Source: Gammaproteobacteria bacterium | GTDB taxonomy: Bacteria; Pseudomonadota; Gammaproteobacteria; Pseudomonadales; Azotimanducaceae | Assembly (NCBI GenBank): GCA_026706385.1 | Contig: JAPOYV010000097.1 | Location: 61,904-125,903 of the forward strand | Direction of reading: 5' to 3' | Length of the DNA stretch: 64,000 nt | Part shown: positions 9,328 to 17,133 of the stretch, piece after piece | How positions within the stretch are numbered: position 1 is the first letter of the stretch | Layout: each line of letters opens with the position of its first letter | Notes under the pieces: model-generated | What the model saw: the letters and a program-made list of their open reading frames with translations, nothing else | Databases searched by the model: none | Told to the model about the DNA's origin: nothing | Program-made: the position numbers and the translations under genes

Positions 9328-10470
9328 CTACGCGTCGTCGTCGACGAACGCGTTTAGTCGCTCAGTCGCTTCCAGGAAGTCCTCCATGAAGTCGTACACC
9401 ACCTGGCGAGCGGACTGGACTTGGTTCATGAGTCCGACCGCCTGGCCGACGAAGTACGTGGTGAGTTGCTTCGCGCCGGGGTGGCCCGTCTCGGCCAGGC
9501 GGGCGATCTTGCCGAGCGCCGGCTCGCTGATGAGTTGCTGCAACGGCATCGGTAGGGGATCGGGCGCCTCGTCGGCGTGCCAGGCGTCCGTCCAGGGCGA
9601 ACGAAGCTGACGGGTGTACTTGCCGGTCCTGCTGCGCGACCGGACGGTCTGGCGCGAACTGGCGGCGAGGAATTTCTCCTTCACGGCCGGAGCGGTTTCG
9701 GCCTCGGCCGTCGTCAACCACACCGAGCCCGTCCAGGCGCCGTGGGCACCCATGGCCATCACGGCCGCCATCTGGCGTCCTGTGGCGATGCCGCCCGCTG
9801 CCAGAACGGGAATCTCGCCGTACGGTTCGATGGACTGCAGCACCTCGGGGATCAGCACCATCGTGGAGACCTCGCCGCAGTGGCCGCCTGCCTCCGTGCC
9901 GGATACAACGAGGATGTCGACCCCGGCTTCGGCGTGCTTGATGGCGTGCTCGCGGGCGCCGCACAAGGCTGCCACCGGCACGCCCTCGCGCTTGCCGCGT
10001 TCGAGCATGAAGGTCGGGGGCACGCCCAAGGCGTTGGCGACCAGCTTGATCGGGTGGGCGAATGCCGCGTCGAGCACGATGCTCGCGCCCTTCTCGCGCA
10101 TGTTGTCGCCGACGCCCCCGCGCGGCGTCTCCCGGTACAAGTCGTCCGTCGGGATGTTGTACTGCGCGAGGAGGTTCAGGACGTACTCTTTGTGTTGGGG
10201 CGGGATGCGCTGCTCCAACTCGTCCGCCGCGAGCGCCTCGGCCTTGCTGTCCATGCTGGTGGGAACCAGCAGGTCGATGCCGTACGGCTTGCCGTTGACG
10301 TGGTCGTCGATCCAGGACAGCTCGACGTCGAGCGTCTCCGGCGAATGGCCGACGGCGCCGAGCACGCCAAACCCGCCAGCGTTGGAAACGGCGGCGACGA
10401 CGTCCCGGCAGTGGCTGAACGCGACCAAAGGAAACTCGCAGCCGAGCATGTCGCAGATGGGTGACTGCAT
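9328..10470 (-). CDS. Nitronate monooxygenase-like FMN protein (NPD family)
   Basis: A 380-residue FMN-dependent TIM-barrel protein of the 2-nitropropane dioxygenase family. VAAVSNAGGFGVLGA near the N-terminus, DILVVSGTEAGGHCGE (FMN/substrate loop with the family His) and PVLAAGGIATGRQMAAVMAMGAHG (phosphate-binding; GGIATGRQMA is the core) are clear. Residues ~100-150 contain an insertion rich in charged residues. Members often act in acyl-CoA or aromatic degradation clusters rather than on nitroalkanes. It is the first gene of an operon with the carboxyltransferase and is divergent from the DsbA-fold pair. Confidence 0.85.
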   Translation of the reverse strand: MQSPICDMLGCEFPLVAFSHCRDVVAAVSNAGGFGVLGAVGHSPETLDVELSWIDDHVNGKPYGIDLLVPTSMDSKAEALAADELEQRIPPQHKEYVLNLLAQYNIPTDDLYRETPRGGVGDNMREKGASIVLDAAFAHPIKLVANALGVPPTFMLERGKREGVPVAALCGAREHAIKHAEAGVDILVVSGTEAGGHCGEVSTMVLIPEVLQSIEPYGEIPVLAAGGIATGRQMAAVMAMGAHGAWTGSVWLTTAEAETAPAVKEKFLAASSRQTVRSRSRTGKYTRQLRSPWTDAWHADEAPDPLPMPLQQLISEPALGKIARLAETGHPGAKQLTTYFVGQAVGLMNQVQSARQVVYDFMEDFLEATERLNAFVDDDA

Positions 10471-10586
10471 GGCTCCTCCCTCATGAAAGTGTCAAGCGAC
10501 CTATCTTAGAGGGAACGCCGCAACAGACCAACGCCTCGCCCGTTCGGCGTTATGCTCTCCTTACTTGCCTACCTGGTCCTAGCGCC

Positions 10587-11264
10587 ATGCAGCCGCTGCA
10601 GTCCGATTCGCCGCTCATCGTCTATCTCGACATCAAGAGCCCCTACGCCTATCTCGCCAAGGATCCGACCTGGCAGCTCGAGGCGGACTTCGGGATCGAG
10701 GTCGATTTCCGGCCGCTCACCTTGAACATTCCGAGCTTCCTCGGTTCGGCCCGGGTCGACAAGGCCGGCAAGGTCGTGGAGAACAACCGCACGCCCCGGC
10801 AGTGGCAGGGCGTGCGCTACGCCTACATGGACGCCAAGCGCTACGCCCGGCTCAAGGACATCCTGATCTACGGACCGCAGAAGATCTGGGACTCGTCGCT
10901 TGCCGGCATCGGGATGCTGTGGACGCGCCAAGACCGGGGCTTGCTCAGGGGCTACATGGACCGCGTTTTCGAGCGTTTCTGGAAGCGGGAACTGGATATC
11001 GAGGATCGGCACGTGGTGGCGAACATCGTGGCGGAAGCCGGGGGGGACCGCGCGGGGTTTCTCGACTACCTCGACGGTCGTGGCCGAGAGGAGCACGATG
11101 CGCTGCAGGACGCCTTGCATCCTTCGGGGCTGTTCGGCGTGCCGAGCTACGTGATCGAGGACGAGATCTTCTTCGGGCGCGAGCACTTGCCTGCGGTTCG
11201 CTGGATTCTCGGGGGACGGCGCGGTCCCGCGCCCGACATCGCCTACGACCGGTTCACGCTATGA
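10587..11264 (+). CDS. DsbA-family thioredoxin-fold protein (2-hydroxychromene-2-carboxylate isomerase-like)
   Basis: A 225-residue DsbA-fold protein of the HCCA isomerase/kappa-GST type. IVYLDIKSPYAYLA carries the Ser that replaces the CxxC motif (DxxSPY), and HPSGLFGVPSYVIEDEIFFGREHL is the cis-Pro and C-terminal strand-helix signature (GLFGVPSYV is the core). Such enzymes use glutathione in aromatic ring degradation. The ATG at 10587 is followed directly by the fold; an in-frame region upstream is not supported. Its TGA overlaps the ATG of the next gene. Confidence 0.87.
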   Translation: MQPLQSDSPLIVYLDIKSPYAYLAKDPTWQLEADFGIEVDFRPLTLNIPSFLGSARVDKAGKVVENNRTPRQWQGVRYAYMDAKRYARLKDILIYGPQKIWDSSLAGIGMLWTRQDRGLLRGYMDRVFERFWKRELDIEDRHVVANIVAEAGGDRAGFLDYLDGRGREEHDALQDALHPSGLFGVPSYVIEDEIFFGREHLPAVRWILGGRRGPAPDIAYDRFTL

Positions 11265-11857
11265 GCGCGGGACTCGCTTTCGCCTTCGACTTCACCAACG
11301 CAGCGTCGCTGCTGGCGTTCAAGCCGACCTATACCCTGGCCGACGAGTTGGGTGTTGACGTCGAACTGCTGCCGTTTCCGACCGAAGTCCGCGAAGCGCC
11401 GCCGGACGGGAACGACGAGACCGTTGGCGCACGCCATGCCCGCGTGCGCGCGGCCTACGTCGCGGCGGACACGGCGCGCTACGCCCGCTGGCAAGGCGTC
11501 GAGCTGAGCCGAGATGCGACGGGGGTAGATTCGTCCGTCGCTTGCGCCGGTTGCCTATGGGCGGACCGCCACGGCTTGGCGCGGGCGTACAGCGAACGCG
11601 TGCTCACAGAGTTCTGGGCCGGACGCCTGGAGCTAGACCGCGAGACCTTGGCCGATGTGCTTGCGGATCTCGGCGCACGCGGATTCGAGGGCTACGACTC
11701 CGGCGCAGATCTAGAGGCCCACAAGGACCGCGTCGGCGCGCGCGGCATCTACAACGTGCCCACCTACTTGGTCGACGGTCAGCAGTTCACAGGTCGCCAG
11801 CATTTGCCGATGATCCGATGGTTGCTGACCGGTTCGGAAGGACCGGGGCCGCTCTAG
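11261..11857 (+). CDS. Second DsbA-family thioredoxin-fold protein
   Basis: A 198-residue paralogue of the preceding gene, translationally coupled to it by an ATGA overlap. AFAFDFTNAASLLAFKPT aligns with the SPYAY segment of the neighbour but has Asn-Ala-Ala where the active Ser region lies, and RGIYNVPTYLVDGQQFTGRQHL keeps the cis-Pro signature (GIYNVPTYLVDG). The pair may form a heterodimer in which only the first subunit keeps the usual glutathione-binding Ser; this is inference from the alignment by eye. Confidence 0.8.
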   Translation: MSAGLAFAFDFTNAASLLAFKPTYTLADELGVDVELLPFPTEVREAPPDGNDETVGARHARVRAAYVAADTARYARWQGVELSRDATGVDSSVACAGCLWADRHGLARAYSERVLTEFWAGRLELDRETLADVLADLGARGFEGYDSGADLEAHKDRVGARGIYNVPTYLVDGQQFTGRQHLPMIRWLLTGSEGPGPL

Positions 11858-11882
11858 GCGGTGTCAAGCATCCCCCGTCCGG

Positions 11883-12218
11883 TTACCGCGCAGCGAGGCC
11901 TTGGGCCAGTAAAGTCGCGGCCAACTGGTTCAGGCTGACGCCTTCGGTCGCCGCTCGTTTCGCCAGCCGCATGTGCAGGCTCTTCGGGATGCGCTGCACG
12001 AACTGCCCGCTGAAAGTCTTCGGCTCGGGCAGCCGACCCTGGTCGACCGTCTCCGCCATCGCCCACGCAGCGAACGCATCCCGTGCCTCGGAGACGGCTG
12101 CCTCGATGGTCGAACCGTCGGCGATGCAACCCGGCAAGTCCGGGAATGTCACCAGGTACCCGCCACCCTCCTCCGTGGGTAGAGGCGATACCTCAATCGG
12201 ATAGTCCTCGAATTTCAT
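11883..12218 (-). CDS. hicB: HicB family antitoxin
   Basis: A 111-residue type II antitoxin. The N-terminal partial RNase-H fold has the hallmark GGGYLVTFPDLPGCIADG and EAVSEARDAF-like segment (AAVSEARDAFAAW), and the C-terminal ~35 residues (RIPKSLHMRLAKRAATEGVSLNQ) form a ribbon-helix-helix DNA-binding part, so HicB should neutralise HicA and repress the operon. Its start overlaps the 3' end of hicA by 26 nt. The order hicA-hicB is the common one. Confidence 0.92.
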   Translation of the reverse strand: MKFEDYPIEVSPLPTEEGGGYLVTFPDLPGCIADGSTIEAAVSEARDAFAAWAMAETVDQGRLPEPKTFSGQFVQRIPKSLHMRLAKRAATEGVSLNQLAATLLAQGLAAR

Positions 12219-12444
12219 CGTGTCCCTCGATCAGTCTCACCAGTCGTCTGATGTAAACCGGCTTGATGGGTTTGTGCATCGGCACGGTCAGATGCTCACC
12301 ATGTCTGTTCGTCAACACGGCGTGGCTGGTCCCTCGTTGTCGAAGCTGCATTCCATGCCGCCTCGCCATTGTGCGTACTTGCTCGGGTGTCCAATCAGCC
12401 TTCGGATTGGCCCGCATGGACTCGAGAAGCTTGTCGGTCGCCAT
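12193..12444 (-). CDS. hicA: HicA family mRNA interferase toxin
   Basis: An 83-residue toxin with the HicA double-stranded-RNA-binding-like fold: GTSHAVLTNRHGEHLTVP contains the catalytic His (SHAVL) and MHKPIKPVYIRRLVRLIEG the conserved C-terminal helix. It would cleave mRNA when HicB is lost. The N-terminal ~30 residues are a short helical extension (MATDKLLESMRANPKADW) beyond the usual ~60-residue core. It is divergent from the vapBC-like pair, with 112 nt between the two starts. Confidence 0.9.
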   Translation of the reverse strand: MATDKLLESMRANPKADWTPEQVRTMARRHGMQLRQRGTSHAVLTNRHGEHLTVPMHKPIKPVYIRRLVRLIEGHDEIRGLSD

Positions 12445-12532
12445 CTGCGAATGATACCGCCCACAGTATCACTTTCCAGGCATTGGCGCGAATCTCGGTG
12501 GGTGACGGTCGAGGCAAATGGTTGATTCGCAG

Positions 12533-12563
12533 CTCTCATGGTGGGACGATCCCACCATGAGAG
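12533..12563. promoter_or_regulatory. Perfect 14-bp inverted repeat over the antitoxin start
   Basis: ctctcatggtggga (12533-12546) and tcccaccatgagag (12550-12563) are exact reverse complements around a cga loop. The right arm contains the ATG (12557-12559) of the antitoxin gene. It lies in the 112-nt gap shared with hicA. It is most simply the operator bound by the antitoxin-toxin complex, though as RNA it would also form a hairpin that hides the start codon. Confidence 0.75.
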
Positions 12564-12790
12564 TTGCTCGTGCCGACGCCAAAAGGCGCGTCGTCATCCC
12601 CGACGCGGAACCAGGCGACGTTTTCGACATCCAGCGAGAGGGCGAGGGCCGTTACATCCTCGTTCGACTGCAGCGGCCTCCTGCCAGACCCCGGATGACT
12701 CGTCAGGAATGCCGGGACGCGATGGCTCGGTGGCCGCTGACCCCGATCATGTCTTGGGAGGAGCTGCGGAGCCTGACGCGCGAACCATGA
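12557..12790 (+). CDS. VapB-like antitoxin of the PIN toxin
   Basis: A 77-residue small protein directly upstream of the PIN-domain gene, overlapping it by ATGA. The N-terminus (MRVARADAKRRVVIPDAEPGD) resembles the AbrB/SpoVT swapped-hairpin DNA-binding strand pattern (RRVVIPDAEPGDVFDI), and the C-terminal part (CRDAMARWPLTPIMSWEELRS) would bind the toxin. I prefer this ATG to one 39 nt upstream because the upstream one would read through the operator palindrome. Identity as an antitoxin rests mainly on position and size. Confidence 0.72.
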   Translation: MRVARADAKRRVVIPDAEPGDVFDIQREGEGRYILVRLQRPPARPRMTRQECRDAMARWPLTPIMSWEELRSLTREP

Positions 12791-13206
12791 TCTTGCTGGA
12801 CACGAACGTTTTGATCTACGCGGCCGACCCCGCGGGGCCGTTTGGCGAATGGGCTCGGGAGCTCATTGAGGACGCAGTCTCGGGAGAGGGTGCTGCTGCC
12901 AACGCGATCTGCTTGGCCGAGGTCTGCGCCGGCGATGGGCATCCGGAAACCGTAGCTGATCGCATCCGCGACTGGGGCGTGGCGATCCTCGACGTACCTG
13001 CCGCGGCCGCAGAAACCTGTGCCGTGGCGTACAGGCGCTACTTGGAGAGAAGGCGACACCGGTCCGACTCGGATGCGCCGGGAACACCGTTGCCTGACTT
13101 CTTCATCGGTGCCCATGCCGAGGTCATGGGCTGGTCACTGGCAACCGCCGATACGGCCCGCTTCACGACGTACTTCCCGTCGGTGCCGATCATCGCACCG
13201 TCTTAA
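12787..13206 (+). CDS. vapC: VapC family PIN-domain RNase toxin
   Basis: A 139-residue PIN-domain ribonuclease. LLDTNVLIYAAD gives the first acidic residue, AICLAEVCAGD the conserved Glu, and PLPDFFIGAHAEVMGWSLATADT the third and fourth acidic positions, so the Mg2+ site looks complete. VapC toxins typically cleave tRNA or rRNA. It is coupled to the upstream antitoxin. After it, 17 nt separate it from the convergent redoxin-oxygenase gene. Confidence 0.9.
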   Translation: MILLDTNVLIYAADPAGPFGEWARELIEDAVSGEGAAANAICLAEVCAGDGHPETVADRIRDWGVAILDVPAAAAETCAVAYRRYLERRRHRSDSDAPGTPLPDFFIGAHAEVMGWSLATADTARFTTYFPSVPIIAPS

Positions 13207-13223
13207 GCGTTAGGTGCGCCGAT

Positions 13224-14936
13224 TCAGTCGGAGGCGCCGCTCTCCTCGACCCCGCCGGTCGCCTGCGCGATCTCATCGTCCAAGTAGCGAAAGCGCAGGC
13301 TCCCGAACAGCATTTCGTCCCACGACTGCCGGCCCCAGGGCACTTCCCGGTTCGGATCCGGGTTGGCGGGGTTCTGCGCGGAGTTGTCCCACCACGTGGT
13401 GTGGACGACGCGGGTGCCCGCCGGCAGCACCTTGGGCTCTTCGAGTACGTATGTGGTCTGCCAGTTGAAGTCGTAGTTCGGTACCGACAGCAGCAACTCC
13501 TCGCGGCCATCCGGGTAGAACGCGCGGAACTCCGATGCCGTGCCACGGTAATGCGCGTGCGGCAGCAGGCTGTAGAGCAGGACGTCGCGGTCGAACGTCT
13601 GTTCCGCGAACTCGCTGTGCCACTTGGTGTTGGGCGGGATCCGGATGCGCGTATTCATCAGCACGGCGTTGGCGAGCCGGTGTCTCGGTGGCGTGTCGTG
13701 GAAGTAAAGGCCGAACTTCGAGTGGTCCGTCACCGACTTGCCGTAGGGCGTGTAGTGCATCTGGAAGATGAGCAGGGCGCCTGCGGGCAAGAACGTGCCG
13801 GTGTTCTCCGGGGCACCTCTCGGTTCCGCGCCTGGCACGTAGCCGCCCAAGCCACCGCCGCGTTGGCCGAAGCCAGTGCCATCCGGTTTGGGATGGCGGA
13901 AGGTCGCGATGACGTGGTGCAGCGCCGCGCGGTCGCCTGGGAGGATCTCGGTGGCGCGCACCCAGACGTCGCGGTCGAGCGGATTCACGACGCGCTGGTA
14001 CTGGTACTCGACGACGCCCGTCGCCGGCACGTCGAAAGCCGGGATGTCGACGATGAGATCCGGCTCGCCCAGCCCCCAGTCCGGCCACTCGGCATCGAGG
14101 GTTGCCAGGGGGTCGGGGCCGTCGCCGCGGGGCGCGCCGGTCTCGACCCAGTGCACGAGCTTGCGCACCTCTTCGGTCGACAGCGACCGGTCGTTGATGA
14201 ACGTGCCGTGCACCGGGTCGGCGTGCCAGGGCGGCATGCGTTTGGTGCGGACCACCTCGCGTATCATCGGTGCGAAGCCGCGGACCATGTTGTAGCCGGT
14301 CATCGCCCACGGCCCGATGCCGCCCTCGCGATGGCAAGTCACGCAGTTGTCGGCCAGCATCGGCGCGATGTCCTCTGCATAGGAGACGGCCGCCGGCGGT
14401 ACGGGATAGGTCAGCGCGCAGGTTTTCGCCGATGCCTCGGTTGGCGTCACTTCGCCACCGTTCAGGACGGCGTCAATCACTTGCCCGACGTCGCCACCAG
14501 CTACGCCTCGGTGGCGGAGCTGCCAGCGTTCCGGGTCGATGACAAGGAGTTCGCCGGCATGGGTGAGCCCGAGTGCATCGCCGACCAGGCCAGCCTGGTC
14601 GATCAGTATCGGTGTTCCGGATTGCGCATCGTGTCGCAAAGCGGCATGCGCCGTGGGTTCGGAATTGACCATCAGAAAGACCACGTCGTGGTCGCGGTAT
14701 GCATCCGCTGCCGCCTCGAAGCGCGACTGGGTGTCGGCGAAGTCAGGGCACGTCGCGCTGTGGGCCATGAGGACGACGGCGGTCGCATCGGACAGGTAGT
14801 AGAGCTTGTGCGCCTGGCCGCCGTGGTCCAAGAGCATGAAGTCGTCGACACGGTCGCCCGGCTTGGGTGCCGTGCCACCTAGGGCAAGCGCGTTGCCCGC
14901 GATCAGCGCGGCAACGAGAAGGGTGGTTGTGCGCAT
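13224..14936 (-). CDS. Exported redoxin / cytochrome c / copper monooxygenase fusion
   Basis: A 570-residue exported protein. A signal peptide (TLLVAALIAGNALALG) is followed by a thioredoxin-fold redoxin domain (residues ~24-165) with a single Cys in HSATCPDFADTQ, then a one-haem cytochrome-like segment with NCVTCHREGG (~200), and a C-terminal Cu type II ascorbate-dependent monooxygenase-like domain with ALHHVIATF, FQMHYTPYGK and LLPHAHYRG as candidate copper ligands. It could deliver electrons internally from haem to copper for hydroxylation in the periplasm. The gene stands alone, upstream of the convergent VapC. Confidence 0.8.
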   Translation of the reverse strand: MRTTTLLVAALIAGNALALGGTAPKPGDRVDDFMLLDHGGQAHKLYYLSDATAVVLMAHSATCPDFADTQSRFEAAADAYRDHDVVFLMVNSEPTAHAALRHDAQSGTPILIDQAGLVGDALGLTHAGELLVIDPERWQLRHRGVAGGDVGQVIDAVLNGGEVTPTEASAKTCALTYPVPPAAVSYAEDIAPMLADNCVTCHREGGIGPWAMTGYNMVRGFAPMIREVVRTKRMPPWHADPVHGTFINDRSLSTEEVRKLVHWVETGAPRGDGPDPLATLDAEWPDWGLGEPDLIVDIPAFDVPATGVVEYQYQRVVNPLDRDVWVRATEILPGDRAALHHVIATFRHPKPDGTGFGQRGGGLGGYVPGAEPRGAPENTGTFLPAGALLIFQMHYTPYGKSVTDHSKFGLYFHDTPPRHRLANAVLMNTRIRIPPNTKWHSEFAEQTFDRDVLLYSLLPHAHYRGTASEFRAFYPDGREELLLSVPNYDFNWQTTYVLEEPKVLPAGTRVVHTTWWDNSAQNPANPDPNREVPWGRQSWDEMLFGSLRFRYLDDEIAQATGGVEESGASD

Positions 14937-14960
14937 GGTCGTCCCTCCCGAATTGGACGT

Positions 14961-15737
14961 TTAGCGGCCCTTGAACACGGGGTCGCGCTTCTCGACGAAG
15001 GCGCGGAACGCTTCACGCGAGTCCTCGCTTCCGCCGGTGCGCGTATGCCGCTCGGTCTCGACTTCGATGTAGTCCCGAAGCGGCATGTTCTCGGCGTTGA
15101 TGAAGTTCTTCTTCATCTCGCCGATGGCGAGCGGTGCCGACTTGGCGAGCCGCTCGGCGATGGCCTGCACTTCCTCGCGGAACGTGTCGGCCGGGAATGT
15201 ATTGAGGACGAGGCCCATGCGTTCGGCCTCGTCGGCGCCGAACTTCTGGGAGCTGAAGAAGAGCTCCCGCGCCTTCGTGGCGCCGACGATCCGGGGCAGC
15301 AGCCAAGGTCCCGCCATGTCGCCGGAGATGCCGACGCCGAGGAACGCCGAATTGAACACCGCGCGCTCGCTGGCGTAGCGCAGGTCGCAGGCGCAAGCCC
15401 AGCCGAATCCTGCTCCCGCGCAAGCGCCGTTCACGGCGGCGATCGTGACCTTCGGCATTTCGTGGAGCAGCGTCGTGATGTGGAAGTACTCGCGTCGGTT
15501 GGGTTCCTGGTTGTCGCCGCTGGTGGCCGCCTTCAAGTCGACCCCAGGACAGAACCCTCGGCCCGCCCCCGTAAACAGCACCACGCGAACCTCCTCGTTG
15601 AGCGCGACGATGTTGAGGCACTCGTAGAGCTCACGCATCATGGTGTGCGTGATGCCGTTCAGGCTATCGGGGCGGTTCATGGTGACGGTTGCGAGATTGC
15701 CGTCGACTTCGTAGAGGATGGTGTCGTAGTCGGACAT
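14961..15737 (-). CDS. Enoyl-CoA hydratase/isomerase family protein
   Basis: A 258-residue crotonase-fold protein. GAGRGFCPGVDLKA forms the first oxyanion-hole loop and AAVNGACAGAGFGWACACDL the second. At the usual catalytic Glu positions the segment reads LGVGISGDMAGPWLLPR, with Asp rather than Glu at the second position, so hydratase activity is not certain; crotonases include isomerases, hydrolases and lyases. It starts 24 nt after the redoxin fusion's 5' end on the same strand, upstream of it, so the two may be co-transcribed. Confidence 0.87.
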   Translation of the reverse strand: MSDYDTILYEVDGNLATVTMNRPDSLNGITHTMMRELYECLNIVALNEEVRVVLFTGAGRGFCPGVDLKAATSGDNQEPNRREYFHITTLLHEMPKVTIAAVNGACAGAGFGWACACDLRYASERAVFNSAFLGVGISGDMAGPWLLPRIVGATKARELFFSSQKFGADEAERMGLVLNTFPADTFREEVQAIAERLAKSAPLAIGEMKKNFINAENMPLRDYIEVETERHTRTGGSEDSREAFRAFVEKRDPVFKGR

Positions 15738-15888
15738 GGTGCATGGCTTGGTCGTGGGCTAAGCGCCAAGCGTATCAGGTACGTTGCGCCCGTGGGATGG
15801 TGCCGGGCTGTCCGCCTGCTGACGCCGCCCGGTGGCAACCTGTGCAGCGGCGTATGATGAGCGTCCATCGGGGCCAGCGGAGCGAATC

Positions 15889-17133
15889 GTGACCGAATTG
15901 ACCGTACCCTTGGCGGAGCGCGTCCAATACGCGTCGCCAGGTTGGATAACCGAGGCGGCGCGCTATCTCGGCAGCCGGTCGCTGCCGCCGCAGCCGTTCA
16001 GCCTTTCCGTGGAACTCACCGATCCGCCGCCAAGCCTGGTCGACGGCAACGATGGTCTGTTCGGGTACACGGTGCGCGTTGCCGAAGGTACCGCTACGGT
16101 CGATGCGCACCCGACCGCGACCGCCGACCTCTGCCTGCGTCACGACTACAACGCCGCACTGCCTTTCGCCTGGACCAGCGACAGCGACCGCGAGGCGGCC
16201 GAACGGGCGCACCGCGAATACACTTTCGTTCTCGGTGCGCCGCAGGTGTCGGGCGAGTTGCCAAAAGCCCCCGCGATCGAGGCTTTGCTGTCCGATTTCC
16301 ACACCCATATGGCGCGGCGCACGGTCAACAATCCCGACATTCGGCACCGGGCTCGGACCATGGGCTTGAACGACAACATCGCCGATCTCGACGACAAGGG
16401 CTACACCGTCCTGCACGACGCGTTCACCGCCGAACTCGCCGACGAGTTGCGCGCCGAAACCCGCCGCAATCACGCCGCGGCGCCGGCGGACTCCGGATTC
16501 CGCGCGACCATGCTGCTGCGCCGTGGCCGGCTTTGGGAATACGCGGCGGTCCACCCGTGGGTGCTGACCCTCGCGGAGTATCTTCTCGGGCGCGGCTGCG
16601 TCATGTACCAGTCGGACACGATCGTCAAAGGCCCGGGACTCGATACGCACCCCGGACTGCACGCCGACTACGGCGCATCGCGCGTGGCCGAGCCGTTCCC
16701 CGAGTACTGCCTGGAGGCGACCGCGGTGTGGGCGATCGACGATTTCGATCGCGCGGCGGGGCCGACGGTGATCGTGCCGGGGAGCTTCCGCAACCGCCGC
16801 CAGGTGCCGCCGGGCACGACGCGCGAAGACGTGGTCACCATCGAGATGGCGAAGGGATCCATCGCGTTCTGGCACGGCGCGAGCTGGCATGGTGCCATGC
16901 CGCGTACCGCACCCGGCACGCGGTCGTCGCTGCACAACGCCTACGTGCGCTTCTTCATGAGACCGTTAGAGCGCTACGACGACATCGACCAGGCGATCAT
17001 CGACCGCAACCCGCCGGTGTTCTCCACGATCTGCGGGTTGGACGACATCTTCGGCAAGAGCGGCGACACCGGCGCCGATTTCGAGCGTATGCGCTACGCG
17101 TCCGAGGCTGGGTACGGGCGCACGGAGCTGTAG
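15889..17133 (+). CDS. PhyH family dioxygenase with N-terminal SCP2-like domain
   Basis: A 414-residue fusion. Residues ~20-140 resemble a sterol-carrier-protein-2-like lipid-binding domain (TVRVAEGTATVDAHPTATAD, then LRHDYNAALPFAW and ELPKAPAIEALLSDFHTHM). Residues ~160-400 are a PhyH oxygenase: GLHADYGAS gives the iron HxD, AGPTVIVPGSFRNR the loop, and WHGAMPRTAPGTR the distal His and 2-oxoglutarate Arg. The GTG at 15889 is preferred; an in-frame upstream GTG adds unsupported residues. A lipid or sterol-like substrate held by the SCP2 part is a plausible inference. Confidence 0.83.
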   Translation: MTELTVPLAERVQYASPGWITEAARYLGSRSLPPQPFSLSVELTDPPPSLVDGNDGLFGYTVRVAEGTATVDAHPTATADLCLRHDYNAALPFAWTSDSDREAAERAHREYTFVLGAPQVSGELPKAPAIEALLSDFHTHMARRTVNNPDIRHRARTMGLNDNIADLDDKGYTVLHDAFTAELADELRAETRRNHAAAPADSGFRATMLLRRGRLWEYAAVHPWVLTLAEYLLGRGCVMYQSDTIVKGPGLDTHPGLHADYGASRVAEPFPEYCLEATAVWAIDDFDRAAGPTVIVPGSFRNRRQVPPGTTREDVVTIEMAKGSIAFWHGASWHGAMPRTAPGTRSSLHNAYVRFFMRPLERYDDIDQAIIDRNPPVFSTICGLDDIFGKSGDTGADFERMRYASEAGYGRTEL

